From Paenibacillus brasilensis (lineage in GTDB: Bacteria; Bacillota; Bacilli; Paenibacillales; Paenibacillaceae), in NCBI RefSeq assembly GCF_009363115.1, contig NZ_CP045298.1, forward strand, positions 1,890,001 through 1,954,000: a stretch of DNA of 64,000 nucleotides, read 5' to 3'. The notes under the pieces are model-generated. The model was not told the origin of the DNA, searched no databases, and worked only from the letters and a program-made list of their open reading frames with translations. Within the stretch, counting starts at the first letter, position 1. The number at the start of each line of letters is the position of its first letter. Made by a program: the position numbers and the translations under genes. This document shows, in pieces, positions 17,309-26,489 of this stretch.

Positions 17309-18433
17309 CTACAATTTATCTTTTAACTCTATACCCATAATCCTCCACTTGCCCGACTGTTTTTCCAACGTGAATGTAATTTCTTTTTTCGCTTTTTCTT
17401 CTAATGAATTATCTTTTACCAAATATACTTTTCGGTTATCATCACTGCTAATCTCATCAAAACTCAGGTCCAGCCCCGAGTAAGCTAAATATTCTAAACC
17501 CGAGAAATCAATGACACCCTCAAAGTCATACGTTTGCCTTACTGCCGGATCTGTAATCTGGTCCATTTCAGGGAAAGGTAAGTCAAACCATTTCATGAGA
17601 TAATCAACTTCCAAGTAATTCTGTATCACAGCCTTGGGATCGGTTGGATATACAAACTTTTTACTTTTATTTTTATACAAAAGTTCCATTTTTTTAGGCC
17701 CTGTTCCATCATATTTTTGATAGACCACGACGGTATGCTCCTGAGTGTCACTAAACTCGTAATAATCTACACTTTCAAAGACACCGTCATGATTGGCATC
17801 CTTCAACGTCCGAATTCCTTGCCCAGTAGCATTAGGAAAATCGGAATTTATGCTTTTGATATGATTATTTTCCAAGGCATATATGGAGAATCCCTCAGAG
17901 TAAGCGCCTCCGTCGCCAATAGAGTATACAACGATAAATTTCTTATCTGTTTGAGCCAGCTTCATGATCTTTACATCTGTATTTAAATGCACAACTATAA
18001 CTGGGTCCTCTAGTTTACCAATGATGTGATAGCCGACATCCTCCCGGATTACAAATATATTGTCAATTTCCTCTTTTTCTAACCCAAAAGCAAGCACGTA
18101 TTCCGGCTTTCCATCACGGTCCAAATCTTCTTTTAATAATTTTTGTAGATGCTCATCCTGAGGTTGGATTTTCTTTATAAACTGATCTAATGCGTTAGAA
18201 TCTGTAGGGTGAACGCTATTTCTTTTATTTATTGGAGTAACAATATTGCTATTTCGATCTTGATTAGTAGACTCTGGTTCCGACACAGCTGTTTGCTCTA
18301 TCACTTGAGTACTAGGTTTGATGGGCTCAACTGCTTGTTGCTTCTCATTCGTCTGTTTTCCCAAACAACCATTTAATAGCAAACCAATTAACACTATTAA
18401 AAATAGTATTCTATTTTTTTTTATAAAGTTCAT
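17309..18433 (-). CDS. Lipoprotein with VCBS/FG-GAP-like repeats
   Basis: 374 residues, lipobox LLNGC (Cys23), then a low-complexity linker to about residue 80. Two calcium-loop-like repeats are visible: DLDRDGKPEYVLAFG and DANHDGVFESVDYY. The C-terminal 100 residues form a separate alpha/beta-looking part ending in a strand-rich SGKWRIMGIEL. GGGAG lies 7 bases before ATG 18433. Outer-surface protein in the same transcription unit as its lipoprotein neighbours. Family not recognised beyond the repeats. Confidence 0.65.
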   Translation of the reverse strand: MNFIKKNRILFLIVLIGLLLNGCLGKQTNEKQQAVEPIKPSTQVIEQTAVSEPESTNQDRNSNIVTPINKRNSVHPTDSNALDQFIKKIQPQDEHLQKLLKEDLDRDGKPEYVLAFGLEKEEIDNIFVIREDVGYHIIGKLEDPVIVVHLNTDVKIMKLAQTDKKFIVVYSIGDGGAYSEGFSIYALENNHIKSINSDFPNATGQGIRTLKDANHDGVFESVDYYEFSDTQEHTVVVYQKYDGTGPKKMELLYKNKSKKFVYPTDPKAVIQNYLEVDYLMKWFDLPFPEMDQITDPAVRQTYDFEGVIDFSGLEYLAYSGLDLSFDEISSDDNRKVYLVKDNSLEEKAKKEITFTLEKQSGKWRIMGIELKDKL

Positions 18434-18457
18434 TTCAAAACTCCCTTCTTACATTAC

Positions 18458-19651
18458 TTATTGCACGTTTATTCGTTGATTGCTTACGTATTGAATGACA
18501 TTTTGAAGCGTTCGATTATGGCCTGTTTGATTAATATTCTTATCCAGTTCAGGCAGGGTAGTGTATGTGTTGTCCTTTTTCTGAAAGTAAATCCCCGCAA
18601 CAGGGTGAGTCTCTATTCCATGTGCATTAACCCCGGTGATATAATCCGCAATTACGACAATGTCCGTACGCCCATCCTGATTTAAATCCTTGAAGCTTAC
18701 TGCCTTGATCCTGTCGATCATCCTACCATTGTTACCATAAAATTCAGGAAACTCGTATTGAACCTTGTTTTCCGCATCCTTCCCGCTGTTAGCTTCCAAA
18801 AAAAACTTTGCTTGTATCAGATCATTCGTATCCTCATCTTTTAAAGTGGAGATAAACTTTACTTCTCCCCATCCATTAAGAGTGGTGGTAAATGATTGTT
18901 CCCTTTGAATAGTATATGGTTCCAGATCAGGGTCGGGCTGAGCATCTTCATCTACATAATCAGCACTGCGTTGCTGCTTTATGGATTTCTCCATGTTATA
19001 TTCAATGAAAATATTATCTACTTTCTCTGTTATATTATCCCAATGAATATTCAAATGCAGGCCATTTTTGGAGTAAAGCAGACTTCCATTTGTTATGACA
19101 CTGGGTTGGCCGTAGAGCTGCAGTACTTTGCCAAGTGTATCACCGATTTTCAATCCTCTTTTAGTTTTAAACTTGGGATTTTCCAAGCTCACGGCTACTA
19201 GATAGCTTTCACCATCCACCAAGTCCTCCCCTTCAAGTTCAATTTTAGACAAGACTACAAAATCAATTTCTGGATCTTCATAGTTAGGATAAGATAAGTT
19301 CCATCTTCTGTAGGTTCCATTCCCACTAATATATCCCCGATTGAAGCTATCGTATCCCTCACTGTAACCCCACTTATGGATAAGTTCTTTTATATCCGTA
19401 TTCTTATCAATTTTGTGCGACCGATATGATATTGTGAAGTCTTCATCCTGAAGGGGCTTAGGATCAGCAGATACAACATTCTTGGCTTTATCTGTTCTTT
19501 TATCTGGATAGTAGCCAGTGCTTTCTTGCTTAACTTTAGCAGTAGCTGTTTTCCCATTGTTATAAGTATTGATATCTGAAAGACTACATGCGGTTACTCC
19601 TAAAGCCAAAGAAAGCAATATAAAGAAATAACCGTAATTCGGCTTATACAT
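18458..19651 (-). CDS. Lipoprotein sharing the novel C-terminal domain
   Basis: 397 residues, lipobox VTAC (Cys22). The first 230 mature residues include an SmpA/OmlA-like two-helix-sheet feel (KIGDTLGKVLQLYGQPSVI). From about residue 245 to the end it matches the end of the 673-residue lipoprotein (QSFTTTLNGWGEVKFIST, FPEFYGNNG, DLNQDGRTDIVVIA, VIQYVSNQRINVQ). GAGGAAAAG precedes ATG 19651. It directly follows the lysozyme-like effector gene, the usual position of an immunity gene in effector islands; that role is inference. Confidence 0.68.
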   Translation of the reverse strand: MYKPNYGYFFILLSLALGVTACSLSDINTYNNGKTATAKVKQESTGYYPDKRTDKAKNVVSADPKPLQDEDFTISYRSHKIDKNTDIKELIHKWGYSEGYDSFNRGYISGNGTYRRWNLSYPNYEDPEIDFVVLSKIELEGEDLVDGESYLVAVSLENPKFKTKRGLKIGDTLGKVLQLYGQPSVITNGSLLYSKNGLHLNIHWDNITEKVDNIFIEYNMEKSIKQQRSADYVDEDAQPDPDLEPYTIQREQSFTTTLNGWGEVKFISTLKDEDTNDLIQAKFFLEANSGKDAENKVQYEFPEFYGNNGRMIDRIKAVSFKDLNQDGRTDIVVIADYITGVNAHGIETHPVAGIYFQKKDNTYTTLPELDKNINQTGHNRTLQNVIQYVSNQRINVQ

Positions 19652-19677
19652 TTCTTTTCCTCATTTCGAATTTCAGC

Positions 19678-20868
19678 TTATCGTTCGCCCGTTACCGTCC
19701 ACTCTTTAATCTTATAACTACCATGACTATCTTGGGCATTTTGGAGTGCCTTGAAGGTAATAACAGGAAGTTTTATACCTTCTGAACTAGCAATATTTTG
19801 AGCTGTGCTTTTACTAATACTTGATAGATATAAATCATAATTATCAGACTCTTTATTACTTAGTTTGTCATAAATGGATTTTACATCTCTGCCCCATGTA
19901 CCATGGCCAGCATACGGCCCATAATCTACTCTTTTCGAATTCATTCTTACAATCGGGGTTTTCCAATTACAGTATTGATATATATCACCTTTACCTTTAA
20001 TTCCCTTCAAGTTGTTGTTTTTAATTACAACTTGTCTAAATTCCTCACCATAATAAATATATCCCAACATTTTACCAAATATTAAATTATGTGCCTTCAC
20101 CAAATCCTTTGCATAATTAGTCTCGACACCATGCTGACCGTCGGCTGCTCGATTCGTACTGCTCGTATCAAAGCTTCCCGTTCCTTCCTGAATAATAATA
20201 GCTAACAAAAGACGTGGATCAATCTGAATATGATACGTTTTTTCTATACTTTTTGTAGCTTCCCATAAATTGTGTATCTTTTCTTGATTCCATTTCTGTT
20301 TAATAAATTTTTTTGATTGCTTTTTGAAATATTTCTCGGCTTCAGAACTACCGTTATACTGGAATTCAGCAGGTATCCATTTCCCAGCCGGGGTCTTTAC
20401 ATTTTTAGTAGGTTCATCCTTCGGTTCGTTGGTAACTGGTTCTTCTAGTGGTACTTTAGTGCTCGTATTAATCAGACCCAATTTCTCTCGTATAGCTCGT
20501 CCCGCTTCCTCAGCAGCTAGCTTTTGCTTGATATTCCCGCTTGCCTCAGCAATCATCCAGCGAACGGTTTCTTTTTGCATTTGCTCTTGGGCCCATTTGG
20601 GCATCGTCGCCATTTCGCGGAGTTTGCTACGAAGACCTTCTGCCAGCTTTTGCGCTTTCCGCATGCCGGCTTCGTCACCGTTGGCTTGAGCGATATACCA
20701 ATCCTCTTTGTATTTACGCATCCAGGTCTGGGCCCAATCAGGGTAATTCAGTTTTTGTTTCTTTTGTTCTGCCGCCAGATCAAAAGCCTTTGCTTTCCTG
20801 TGTGCATTAGCCGTAGTTAAAGCTTTCAACATAGGTGTTGCACCAAACGATGGCTCTTTCCACTTCAT
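19678..20868 (-). CDS. Putative cell-wall hydrolase effector with N-terminal Trp repeats
   Basis: 396 residues, no signal peptide. Two copies of a 42-residue helical repeat open the protein (42-83 and 89-130), each with the pattern P.WAQ..M.K....W..A.A.G followed by an LR.KL end. The same repeat starts the NlpC/P60 protein at 22838-24144. After a Pro/Thr/Lys linker (135-165), the C-terminal part has DPRLLLAIIIQEGTGSFDT, resembling lysozyme or glucosaminidase folds with Glu228 as candidate catalytic acid, then NRAADGQHGVETNYAKDL. AGGAGA precedes ATG 20868. No secretion signal plus a toxin-like C-terminus next to VgrG genes suggests a spike-delivered effector (inference). Confidence 0.65.
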   Translation of the reverse strand: MKWKEPSFGATPMLKALTTANAHRKAKAFDLAAEQKKQKLNYPDWAQTWMRKYKEDWYIAQANGDEAGMRKAQKLAEGLRSKLREMATMPKWAQEQMQKETVRWMIAEASGNIKQKLAAEEAGRAIREKLGLINTSTKVPLEEPVTNEPKDEPTKNVKTPAGKWIPAEFQYNGSSEAEKYFKKQSKKFIKQKWNQEKIHNLWEATKSIEKTYHIQIDPRLLLAIIIQEGTGSFDTSSTNRAADGQHGVETNYAKDLVKAHNLIFGKMLGYIYYGEEFRQVVIKNNNLKGIKGKGDIYQYCNWKTPIVRMNSKRVDYGPYAGHGTWGRDVKSIYDKLSNKESDNYDLYLSSISKSTAQNIASSEGIKLPVITFKALQNAQDSHGSYKIKEWTVTGER

Positions 20869-20892
20869 ATGTCTTCTCCTCTTTTAGGAATG

Positions 20893-21131
20893 CTAGAAAA
20901 ATCGTATCTCCGATATACAGGTATCGCGATATTTGGTTCCTCGCTCTACGGCCTCTATCGTTATTTTCACAAATGAGGTATGAACGGCACCATCAGGAAA
21001 TCCGTTACTTATAAAATCATTATCTATCATCATGGTCTGTCCATTTGAGAACTCCAGTTTCATTCGTTTAACTCTATTATTTGATTGTAGATAATTGGAT
21101 GAAACGAAAAAATTATGACTAATAACATAGT
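20893..21131 (-). pseudogene. Remnant of a second glycan-binding lipoprotein tail
   Basis: A minus-strand frame of about 75 codons ending at TAG 20895-20893 reproduces the end of the 483-residue lipoprotein encoded just upstream: RVKRMKLEFSNGQ versus KIKKMKLDFSDGQ, then TSFVKITI, and RDTCISEIRF versus PNTCIGELKL. There is no start or signal peptide and a stop precedes it. It is the tail of a duplicated, otherwise deleted gene. Confidence 0.7.
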
Positions 21132-21175
21132 TTTATTTATTAGCACCGCAATTTTTTTTCGTTTCCTACAACTAA

Positions 21176-22627
21176 TCACAATAACTTCAGCTCACCTATA
21201 CAAGTATTTGGGAAGTCCGCGCCTTTTTTCACTTCCAGAATGGTAATCTTAACGAAAGAAGTTCGTATAGGCTCATCGAACTTGAAACGTACGTCACTGC
21301 TCTCAAGCACTTCAGATTGCCCATCCGAAAAATCAAGTTTCATTTTTTTGATTTTACTTACGTCTAAATACTTATTATTAACCAACATGGCGTTATCGGC
21401 TATATCTATACCTCTTACCTCTTGAGTTGAACCCAAATCTATAGTTACCGTTTCCCCTACTCCGCCTCCCCTGGTTCCTTCACACCAAGAGGTGGAATAA
21501 TTTTCATCCGTTAAATTGCTCACATTAAAAGAACGATTACCCTGTTTAGGTAGCGTAGAAGAGGCAGTAATTCTTTTCACTTTAACCTTGTTGCTATACT
21601 TCATATAATTGGTTTTTGTTTCGATCCACTGTATTGGAACCGTGCGTATTCCTTGATTTTTAGTAAAAGAGGATATATCCTCCTTTCTTCCATCGCTCAG
21701 ATGAACCAGATACATTTTTGAAGCTTCGTATTCTGCGGACAGCGCCAATTTTTGATCAGGGGATAGTATAAATGGTGCCGTACTTTTAGTTACCCACCTT
21801 TTTTCTCCGCTCTCTATATCCAATGAATAGACATCTTTTGTGTAATTGTCGTCCTCTTCAGAAATTGTATAAATTAATTTATCTTCTTGATCCCACTGCA
21901 AAAGCGAAGCCCTAGATCCTGTAAGTAAACGTTTTGCTCCACTAATACCGGACAGATTCAGCATGATGATACCTGGTTGGTCACTTTCTTCAAAACAGAA
22001 TCTAGTGCCATCTGGAGAAAATAATCCTGAACTAATGATACCTAAATCTATTTTACGTTTCCCAAGGTCTATTTTTGTCGTTTTCCTCATTACTGCATCA
22101 TATAAATACACTTGCCCATTCAACTCATAAAGATATTTATTTAAATCAGGAGAGACTACGGGGTAAGCCGTTGAAGGCAGTTCTAACTCGGACTCTTTTT
22201 TTCCTGAGTTCAGATCATATACCTCAAGAATGTGTTTTTCGTCCCCTTCTTCTATATCAGAGATTGTTCTTACGATCGCCATTCGACTTCCATCATTTGA
22301 TACTCTACTGACAGTTACTTGGGAGTCGCGATATTTTATTCGCTCTTCTTTAGTTTGCATCGCATCTACCAAGTCATCGATTCGTATATAGGTCTTCCCT
22401 GTAGGATCATCCAAATTGGTCAAAAATTGAGTCGGATATGGGTCTTCTTCTCCATTTAAAAGCCACCGTGCTTCTTTTTCAGTAACATTTCTATTATCTT
22501 GTGTTACCCTGTGTGATGATATTTCTTGGGGGTGAGGAGACGGGACAGCTTCCTCTCCTTTAAACCCACTACATGCCGATATAATGGCTACAAAAGTAAT
22601 AACCAGTATGATTTTTATAGAATTCAC
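21176..22627 (-). CDS. Lipoprotein with beta-propeller and NADase-type glycan-binding domain
   Basis: 483 residues, GTG start at 22627, lipobox ISAC (Cys19). Residues 100-330 contain repeated blade-like units (SNDGSRMAIVR, SPDLNKYLYEL, SPDGTRFCFEE, SPDQKLALSAE) of a TolB/WD40-like propeller. Residues 350-483 resemble the discoidin-like glycan-binding domain seen in surface proteins: ITASSTLP, FNVSNLTDENYSTSWCEG, ETVTIDLGSTQEVRGIDI, TSFVKITI. The gene follows the NlpC/P60 gene. It could bind the cell's own wall or shield it from the hydrolase (inference). Confidence 0.7.
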   Translation of the reverse strand: MNSIKIILVITFVAIISACSGFKGEEAVPSPHPQEISSHRVTQDNRNVTEKEARWLLNGEEDPYPTQFLTNLDDPTGKTYIRIDDLVDAMQTKEERIKYRDSQVTVSRVSNDGSRMAIVRTISDIEEGDEKHILEVYDLNSGKKESELELPSTAYPVVSPDLNKYLYELNGQVYLYDAVMRKTTKIDLGKRKIDLGIISSGLFSPDGTRFCFEESDQPGIIMLNLSGISGAKRLLTGSRASLLQWDQEDKLIYTISEEDDNYTKDVYSLDIESGEKRWVTKSTAPFILSPDQKLALSAEYEASKMYLVHLSDGRKEDISSFTKNQGIRTVPIQWIETKTNYMKYSNKVKVKRITASSTLPKQGNRSFNVSNLTDENYSTSWCEGTRGGGVGETVTIDLGSTQEVRGIDIADNAMLVNNKYLDVSKIKKMKLDFSDGQSEVLESSDVRFKFDEPIRTSFVKITILEVKKGADFPNTCIGELKLL

Positions 22628-22837
22628 TTTCTCACCACTTTCTCATTCGTTCTTAATAAAGCCTACCCATTAATCGGGTCAGAGCTATTTCCTCTCGAGC
22701 GAATAGCTTGGAATCAAATATTATTATGACGTTTATACTACTTGCTTACTTTCTTATTTGCTAATTATTGAGCCATCATCTTGTATAATACGTCTAACTG
22801 CTATAACGTTTTTATAAATAAGACCATAGCCCTCTCC

Positions 22838-24144
22838 TCAATTAGCGTTTAATTTATCTATTGTTACATTGTGAGAAGGCTTGTGATCGTTCTTCATTTC
22901 GTCACGAGTCTGTGCACGACCATGCTCGTGAATGAACTCTCCATCTCCAATATATATTCCAACATGATCTACTCTGAATTTGGTTTTCCCCGCACTCCCC
23001 CAATCAAATAAGATTAAGTCACCTAACTTCAGATTTTTATAATTCCCCCTAGAGCGTAAATTTTGGTGATCAACCTTTATCCCCCGATGGATTTGATCAC
23101 TTGTAGTACCGCCTATATACACATTTAATATAGTCAAGTACACTGAGGAACTAAAATCAGAGCAATCCATATATTCAGGAGGGTTATTGGGATCAAGCTT
23201 CATCGTTTTAATTTTAGAATCCATACAGTAAGGGATTCTGCCTAAAAACCTCTTGGCGAATTCTACAATGGCTTTCCTTTTCTGGTCAGCAGAACTGTTG
23301 GATGGTGTGGGCTTCATTTCCTCATTTGCTTTGTCCTTCGTCGGCTTTTCAGGAGTAGTCGGCGTCTTCTTGCCCGGTTCCGTTTTCGTTGTTGTCTTCG
23401 TTGTTGGAACTGTTGGCGTTGCAGCCTTATTAACTTTAGGCCACGGAAGAATGCCATTGGCTACTTGATGCAGGTATACGGCCAGTACATCACGGCCATA
23501 GCCCTTATTCTCCAGACCGTATTTTTTCGCAAAATCATGCAATGCGGTGTTAAGCTCCTGATCCCAATCCCCTGTAGCAGGTAGCTTGTACGAGAAGCTG
23601 TCTGGATATTTCTTGGCCAGCTTGTTCAAATTCTCTCTCGCTAGCAGGCTGTTCACGCCATACTTGCTCCGTAGAGCAGCTGCTTCCTTGGCGATAGCCT
23701 TTTGATCGTCTACGGTCAGTTTATGCGCCGCATCCGCGTATTGCCCGGACAGCTCCTCCAACCGGTTGGCATCGAGATAGGAGTCAGCTGAATGCCCGCG
23801 AATCAACTCGTTGATTAGCACATTGTCACGTAGATGGCTGGCGAGAAGATGCATCTGCTTTTGCTTGGCTTTATCGTTGGCGCCATGTGCTTCCCACCAC
23901 TGGGACGTGTATTCATGCATTTGTGCTCTGGCCCAGGCAGGATACGATCTATTTCTGCCACCTGCTGCCGCAATTGCTTGGCCTTGGCCGCTGCTTCCTT
24001 GGCACCCTTTTTATCCCCTGCTGCCACGGCTTTATAGTAGTCTTTTTTAAATTGAAGCAGCAAATCTTGCACCCATTGCGGATATCCCTTTCCCTTCAAT
24101 TCTTGAATTAGGGATTTATAGGCTTTCAGTTCTGCATCAGGCAC
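22838..24144 (-). pseudogene. NlpC/P60 wall-peptidase effector, split by a one-base frameshift
   Basis: The gene starts at GTG 24144, overlapping the VgrG stop codon. The first 67 codons contain one Trp repeat (YPQWVQDLLLQFKKDYYKAV). Near 23947 the frame shifts: the second repeat (SYPAWARAQMHEY) and all that follows are in another frame, ending at 22838. One extra base there would restore a 435-residue protein. The C-terminal 150 residues are an NlpC/P60 cysteine peptidase: MDCSDFSSSV with the nucleophile, RVDHVGIYIGDGEFIHEHG with two histidines. A Thr/Pro/Lys linker precedes it. The family cuts peptidoglycan stem peptides. Either a true mutation or a sequencing error. Confidence 0.75.
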
Positions 24145-25528
24145 CTGATTTCACCAGCTTGCCAGCCTTGAGATGAAGCGTTCCATCGGTTCGGATGTAG
24201 CTGGTTTTGTACGTCAAAGACAGCTCGCGAGTAGCGGTCATCTGTACCTTTTTGCCATGCAGCACCAAGTCTGTATCGGCGTGAAAGGTAATATCGTGAT
24301 GACTATACACGTGAATACCGGAGGCAGGATTTAAGCGCACAAGTATCTTTTCTTCTTGGGTGGAGAAAGCTGCTTCTTTGTCATCGAACCTCGCTATTTT
24401 TTGAGTTTTGGTATGGAACAACTTTCTTTCCGGCTTGGTGATTTCATCTCCTTTGTAGTCTCTCTTGCGAAGAGATTGAACCACATGAGCATCTTGTTCG
24501 TTGCTAGACGGAAAATACAAATGGACATGATCCCCAAGCTCAGGCATGCAATGCCAACCGATCCCATCCCCGGTGTACATCGTCGGGTAAGAAAACCAGC
24601 TGCCTTCTGCTTTGGATTGCAAAGCATCCACGGACAAGTGAAGTTTAACTGACTCTCCTTCACTGTCTAAATCAATGACTTTTCCTTCAATAGAGGCTCC
24701 TTGTATAAGCTGATTATGTATAAGCTCCCTCGGAATACCTGCTTCCGGAACCAGAACATAATCATAGGTCATGAGACCTTGCTTCATCTCTGCATGAATC
24801 TGATCAATAATCCAATGCTTTCGTTGAAATACAACGACATCTCCAAGTTCAAAGCGTTTCGTATCCTCCACTTCAGCATATGTATACCTGGGACCTGGCT
24901 TTGTTTTTTGAAGTGTAAAATTAATACTATGCAATTCACCCTTCACCTGTTCTTTCGAGGTACCTAACCATAGTCTCGGGTACACGGACGTGATCTCGGC
25001 AATCAATCCGGTTTGCAGACGAGAGGCCATCCTTTTTAGAAACTCCCAATCACTTTCCCCATACTGAATAATGAATCCATCCAGCTTTTTACCGTTGTCC
25101 ATCAGGTCAATAAAGTCCCCGTGTGGATAGGCATCTACGAGCTCGCGGAATAATTGATAGTACGTCAAATTATGATTTTGAAACGAACGATTTTTCGGTT
25201 GTTGATCCAACAAATATGTAAAAGAGGCAGCCTCTATGTACATGTGATATACACCATTTTTGAATCCAATTCTAATATTAGTGACGATTCCTTTAAAAAT
25301 GCTAACTGTCCCTCGATCTTCATCCGTCTCATATACCTCCAGCACATCCTCAGCATAAGCTAATCCGTCATACTTGGCATGATCCTCATCCGGTATGAGA
25401 GCAGTGATGTATACCTTGCCATGCTCATTCACCTTCTGCGTCAATTTAACATCTAGCAGTCGGACAATTTCATATGGAGCATTCACTCTTATATTGCCAT
25501 ACGTCAGCACAGTTCCAGCCAGTCCCAT
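24137..25528 (-). CDS. VgrG/gpD-like spike protein, copy 1
   Basis: 463 residues, same architecture as copy 2. Base-like region 1-230 with NHNLTYYQLFRELVDAYP and YGESDWEFLKRMASRLQTG; OB-fold-like part with GDGIGWHCMPELGDHVHLYF and VQSLRKRDYKGDE; strand-rich tail with HDITFHADTDLVLHGKKVQ and SLTYKTSYIRTDGTLHLKAG. A G-rich ribosome binding site precedes ATG 25528. The effector gene overlaps its stop codon, and the PAAR-like gene lies directly upstream, as in VgrG-PAAR-effector cassettes. The copies are clearly diverged, so the duplication is old or each loads its own effector. Confidence 0.83.
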   Translation of the reverse strand: MGLAGTVLTYGNIRVNAPYEIVRLLDVKLTQKVNEHGKVYITALIPDEDHAKYDGLAYAEDVLEVYETDEDRGTVSIFKGIVTNIRIGFKNGVYHMYIEAASFTYLLDQQPKNRSFQNHNLTYYQLFRELVDAYPHGDFIDLMDNGKKLDGFIIQYGESDWEFLKRMASRLQTGLIAEITSVYPRLWLGTSKEQVKGELHSINFTLQKTKPGPRYTYAEVEDTKRFELGDVVVFQRKHWIIDQIHAEMKQGLMTYDYVLVPEAGIPRELIHNQLIQGASIEGKVIDLDSEGESVKLHLSVDALQSKAEGSWFSYPTMYTGDGIGWHCMPELGDHVHLYFPSSNEQDAHVVQSLRKRDYKGDEITKPERKLFHTKTQKIARFDDKEAAFSTQEEKILVRLNPASGIHVYSHHDITFHADTDLVLHGKKVQMTATRELSLTYKTSYIRTDGTLHLKAGKLVKSGA

Positions 25529-25584
25529 CTTGCTCCCCCCATTAGTCTTTCATATGATGTTGATATCACTTTCTGCAACCTCAG

Positions 25585-25962
25585 CTATTCCTGCCCATCT
25601 GTCGTGAATGAAATTTTACCGCACCACATGCATAAATTCGTGGAGCAGCTCATAAGGGCCGGAGATTGATCTACATATACATCTCTTTTTCCATTCAACC
25701 AAGGCATAGATACACTCGGTTTGCAGAGCTGCGGAATGATTTTTCCGGAATTACCTCTGTTAGCAGAAACCACTGCAGGATTATGCATACTGCGGCACAT
25801 GCCGAAAGATGGGATATGAGTCTGCGGGTGAAAATCCTGAATATTCCCCTGCAGTTTATCGACAATACTAATCCCCCTGTTAGCTGAAACACTAAACCTT
25901 CCCGTATGACTTCCATAGCTGCACTGGATCTGTGCTCCATCCACTACATAGCTCTCACTCAT
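25585..25962 (-). CDS. DUF4280 PAAR-like spike-tip protein
   Basis: 125 residues matching DUF4280 (PAAR-like). Seen: VVDGAQIQCSYGSH, MCRSMHNPAV, GKIIPQLCKPSV, ALMSCSTNLCMWCGKISF. The evenly placed cysteines and histidines may bind a metal at the cone tip as PAAR proteins do. ATG 25962 overlaps the stop of the previous gene (ATGA), showing translational coupling. In VgrG systems the PAAR protein caps the spike. Confidence 0.85.
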   Translation of the reverse strand: MSESYVVDGAQIQCSYGSHTGRFSVSANRGISIVDKLQGNIQDFHPQTHIPSFGMCRSMHNPAVVSANRGNSGKIIPQLCKPSVSMPWLNGKRDVYVDQSPALMSCSTNLCMWCGKISFTTDGQE

Positions 25963-26489
25963 TCTTGGACTCTCCTTTGCATAGATGGGCCGGCTGTTTC
26001 GACCTTTTGTAATTTCAAGCCTGTCAGATTAAACTTCAAAATACATTCAGCCACATCGAGATCTACAATGATATGATGATTTGCATCCTGAACCTTGAAT
26101 ATCTTATGATTCTCCACTGCATATTCATCTAAAATGATTTTCCTTAGCGTACCGTCTCTATGATATTCACTAAGTGGTGATAAGCACATAAGGCCAGGCG
26201 GGTTAGCCAGCCAATACCTCGTTTGCTGCATACGCTGTATATCGGCAAATACAATCAGCTTCCAGCTTAATCCGGCTTGATATATATCAAAGATTTCCTT
26301 TAGTTGTTCAGAAACGATGGATACCGGATACTCCATAAAATCAATGTAGTCTGCGTCACCTGAGACATAAAATTGTAAAATGGAATCCTCTGCACTGGCT
26401 GCCCACTCCAGCAGCTGCCTGCGATTCATCTCTACGGGATGCATATACTCTGTGATACGGTCATCTTGATGAATCATGTAGTATTCCAT
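25959..26489 (-). CDS. Imm11/DUF1629-like accessory protein
   Basis: 176 residues, soluble, no signal. The pattern EIFDIYQAGLSWKLIVFADIQ and ANPPGLMCLSPLSEYHRDG recalls the Imm11 (DUF1629) group found beside injection-system toxins, but similarity is only moderate by eye. ATG 26477 is an alternative start four codons in. Overlaps both neighbours, so it is part of a coupled operon. Could be an immunity protein, or a chaperone/adaptor for loading the PAAR-like protein. Confidence 0.5.
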   Translation of the reverse strand: MEYYMIHQDDRITEYMHPVEMNRRQLLEWAASAEDSILQFYVSGDADYIDFMEYPVSIVSEQLKEIFDIYQAGLSWKLIVFADIQRMQQTRYWLANPPGLMCLSPLSEYHRDGTLRKIILDEYAVENHKIFKVQDANHHIIVDLDVAECILKFNLTGLKLQKVETAGPSMQRRVQE

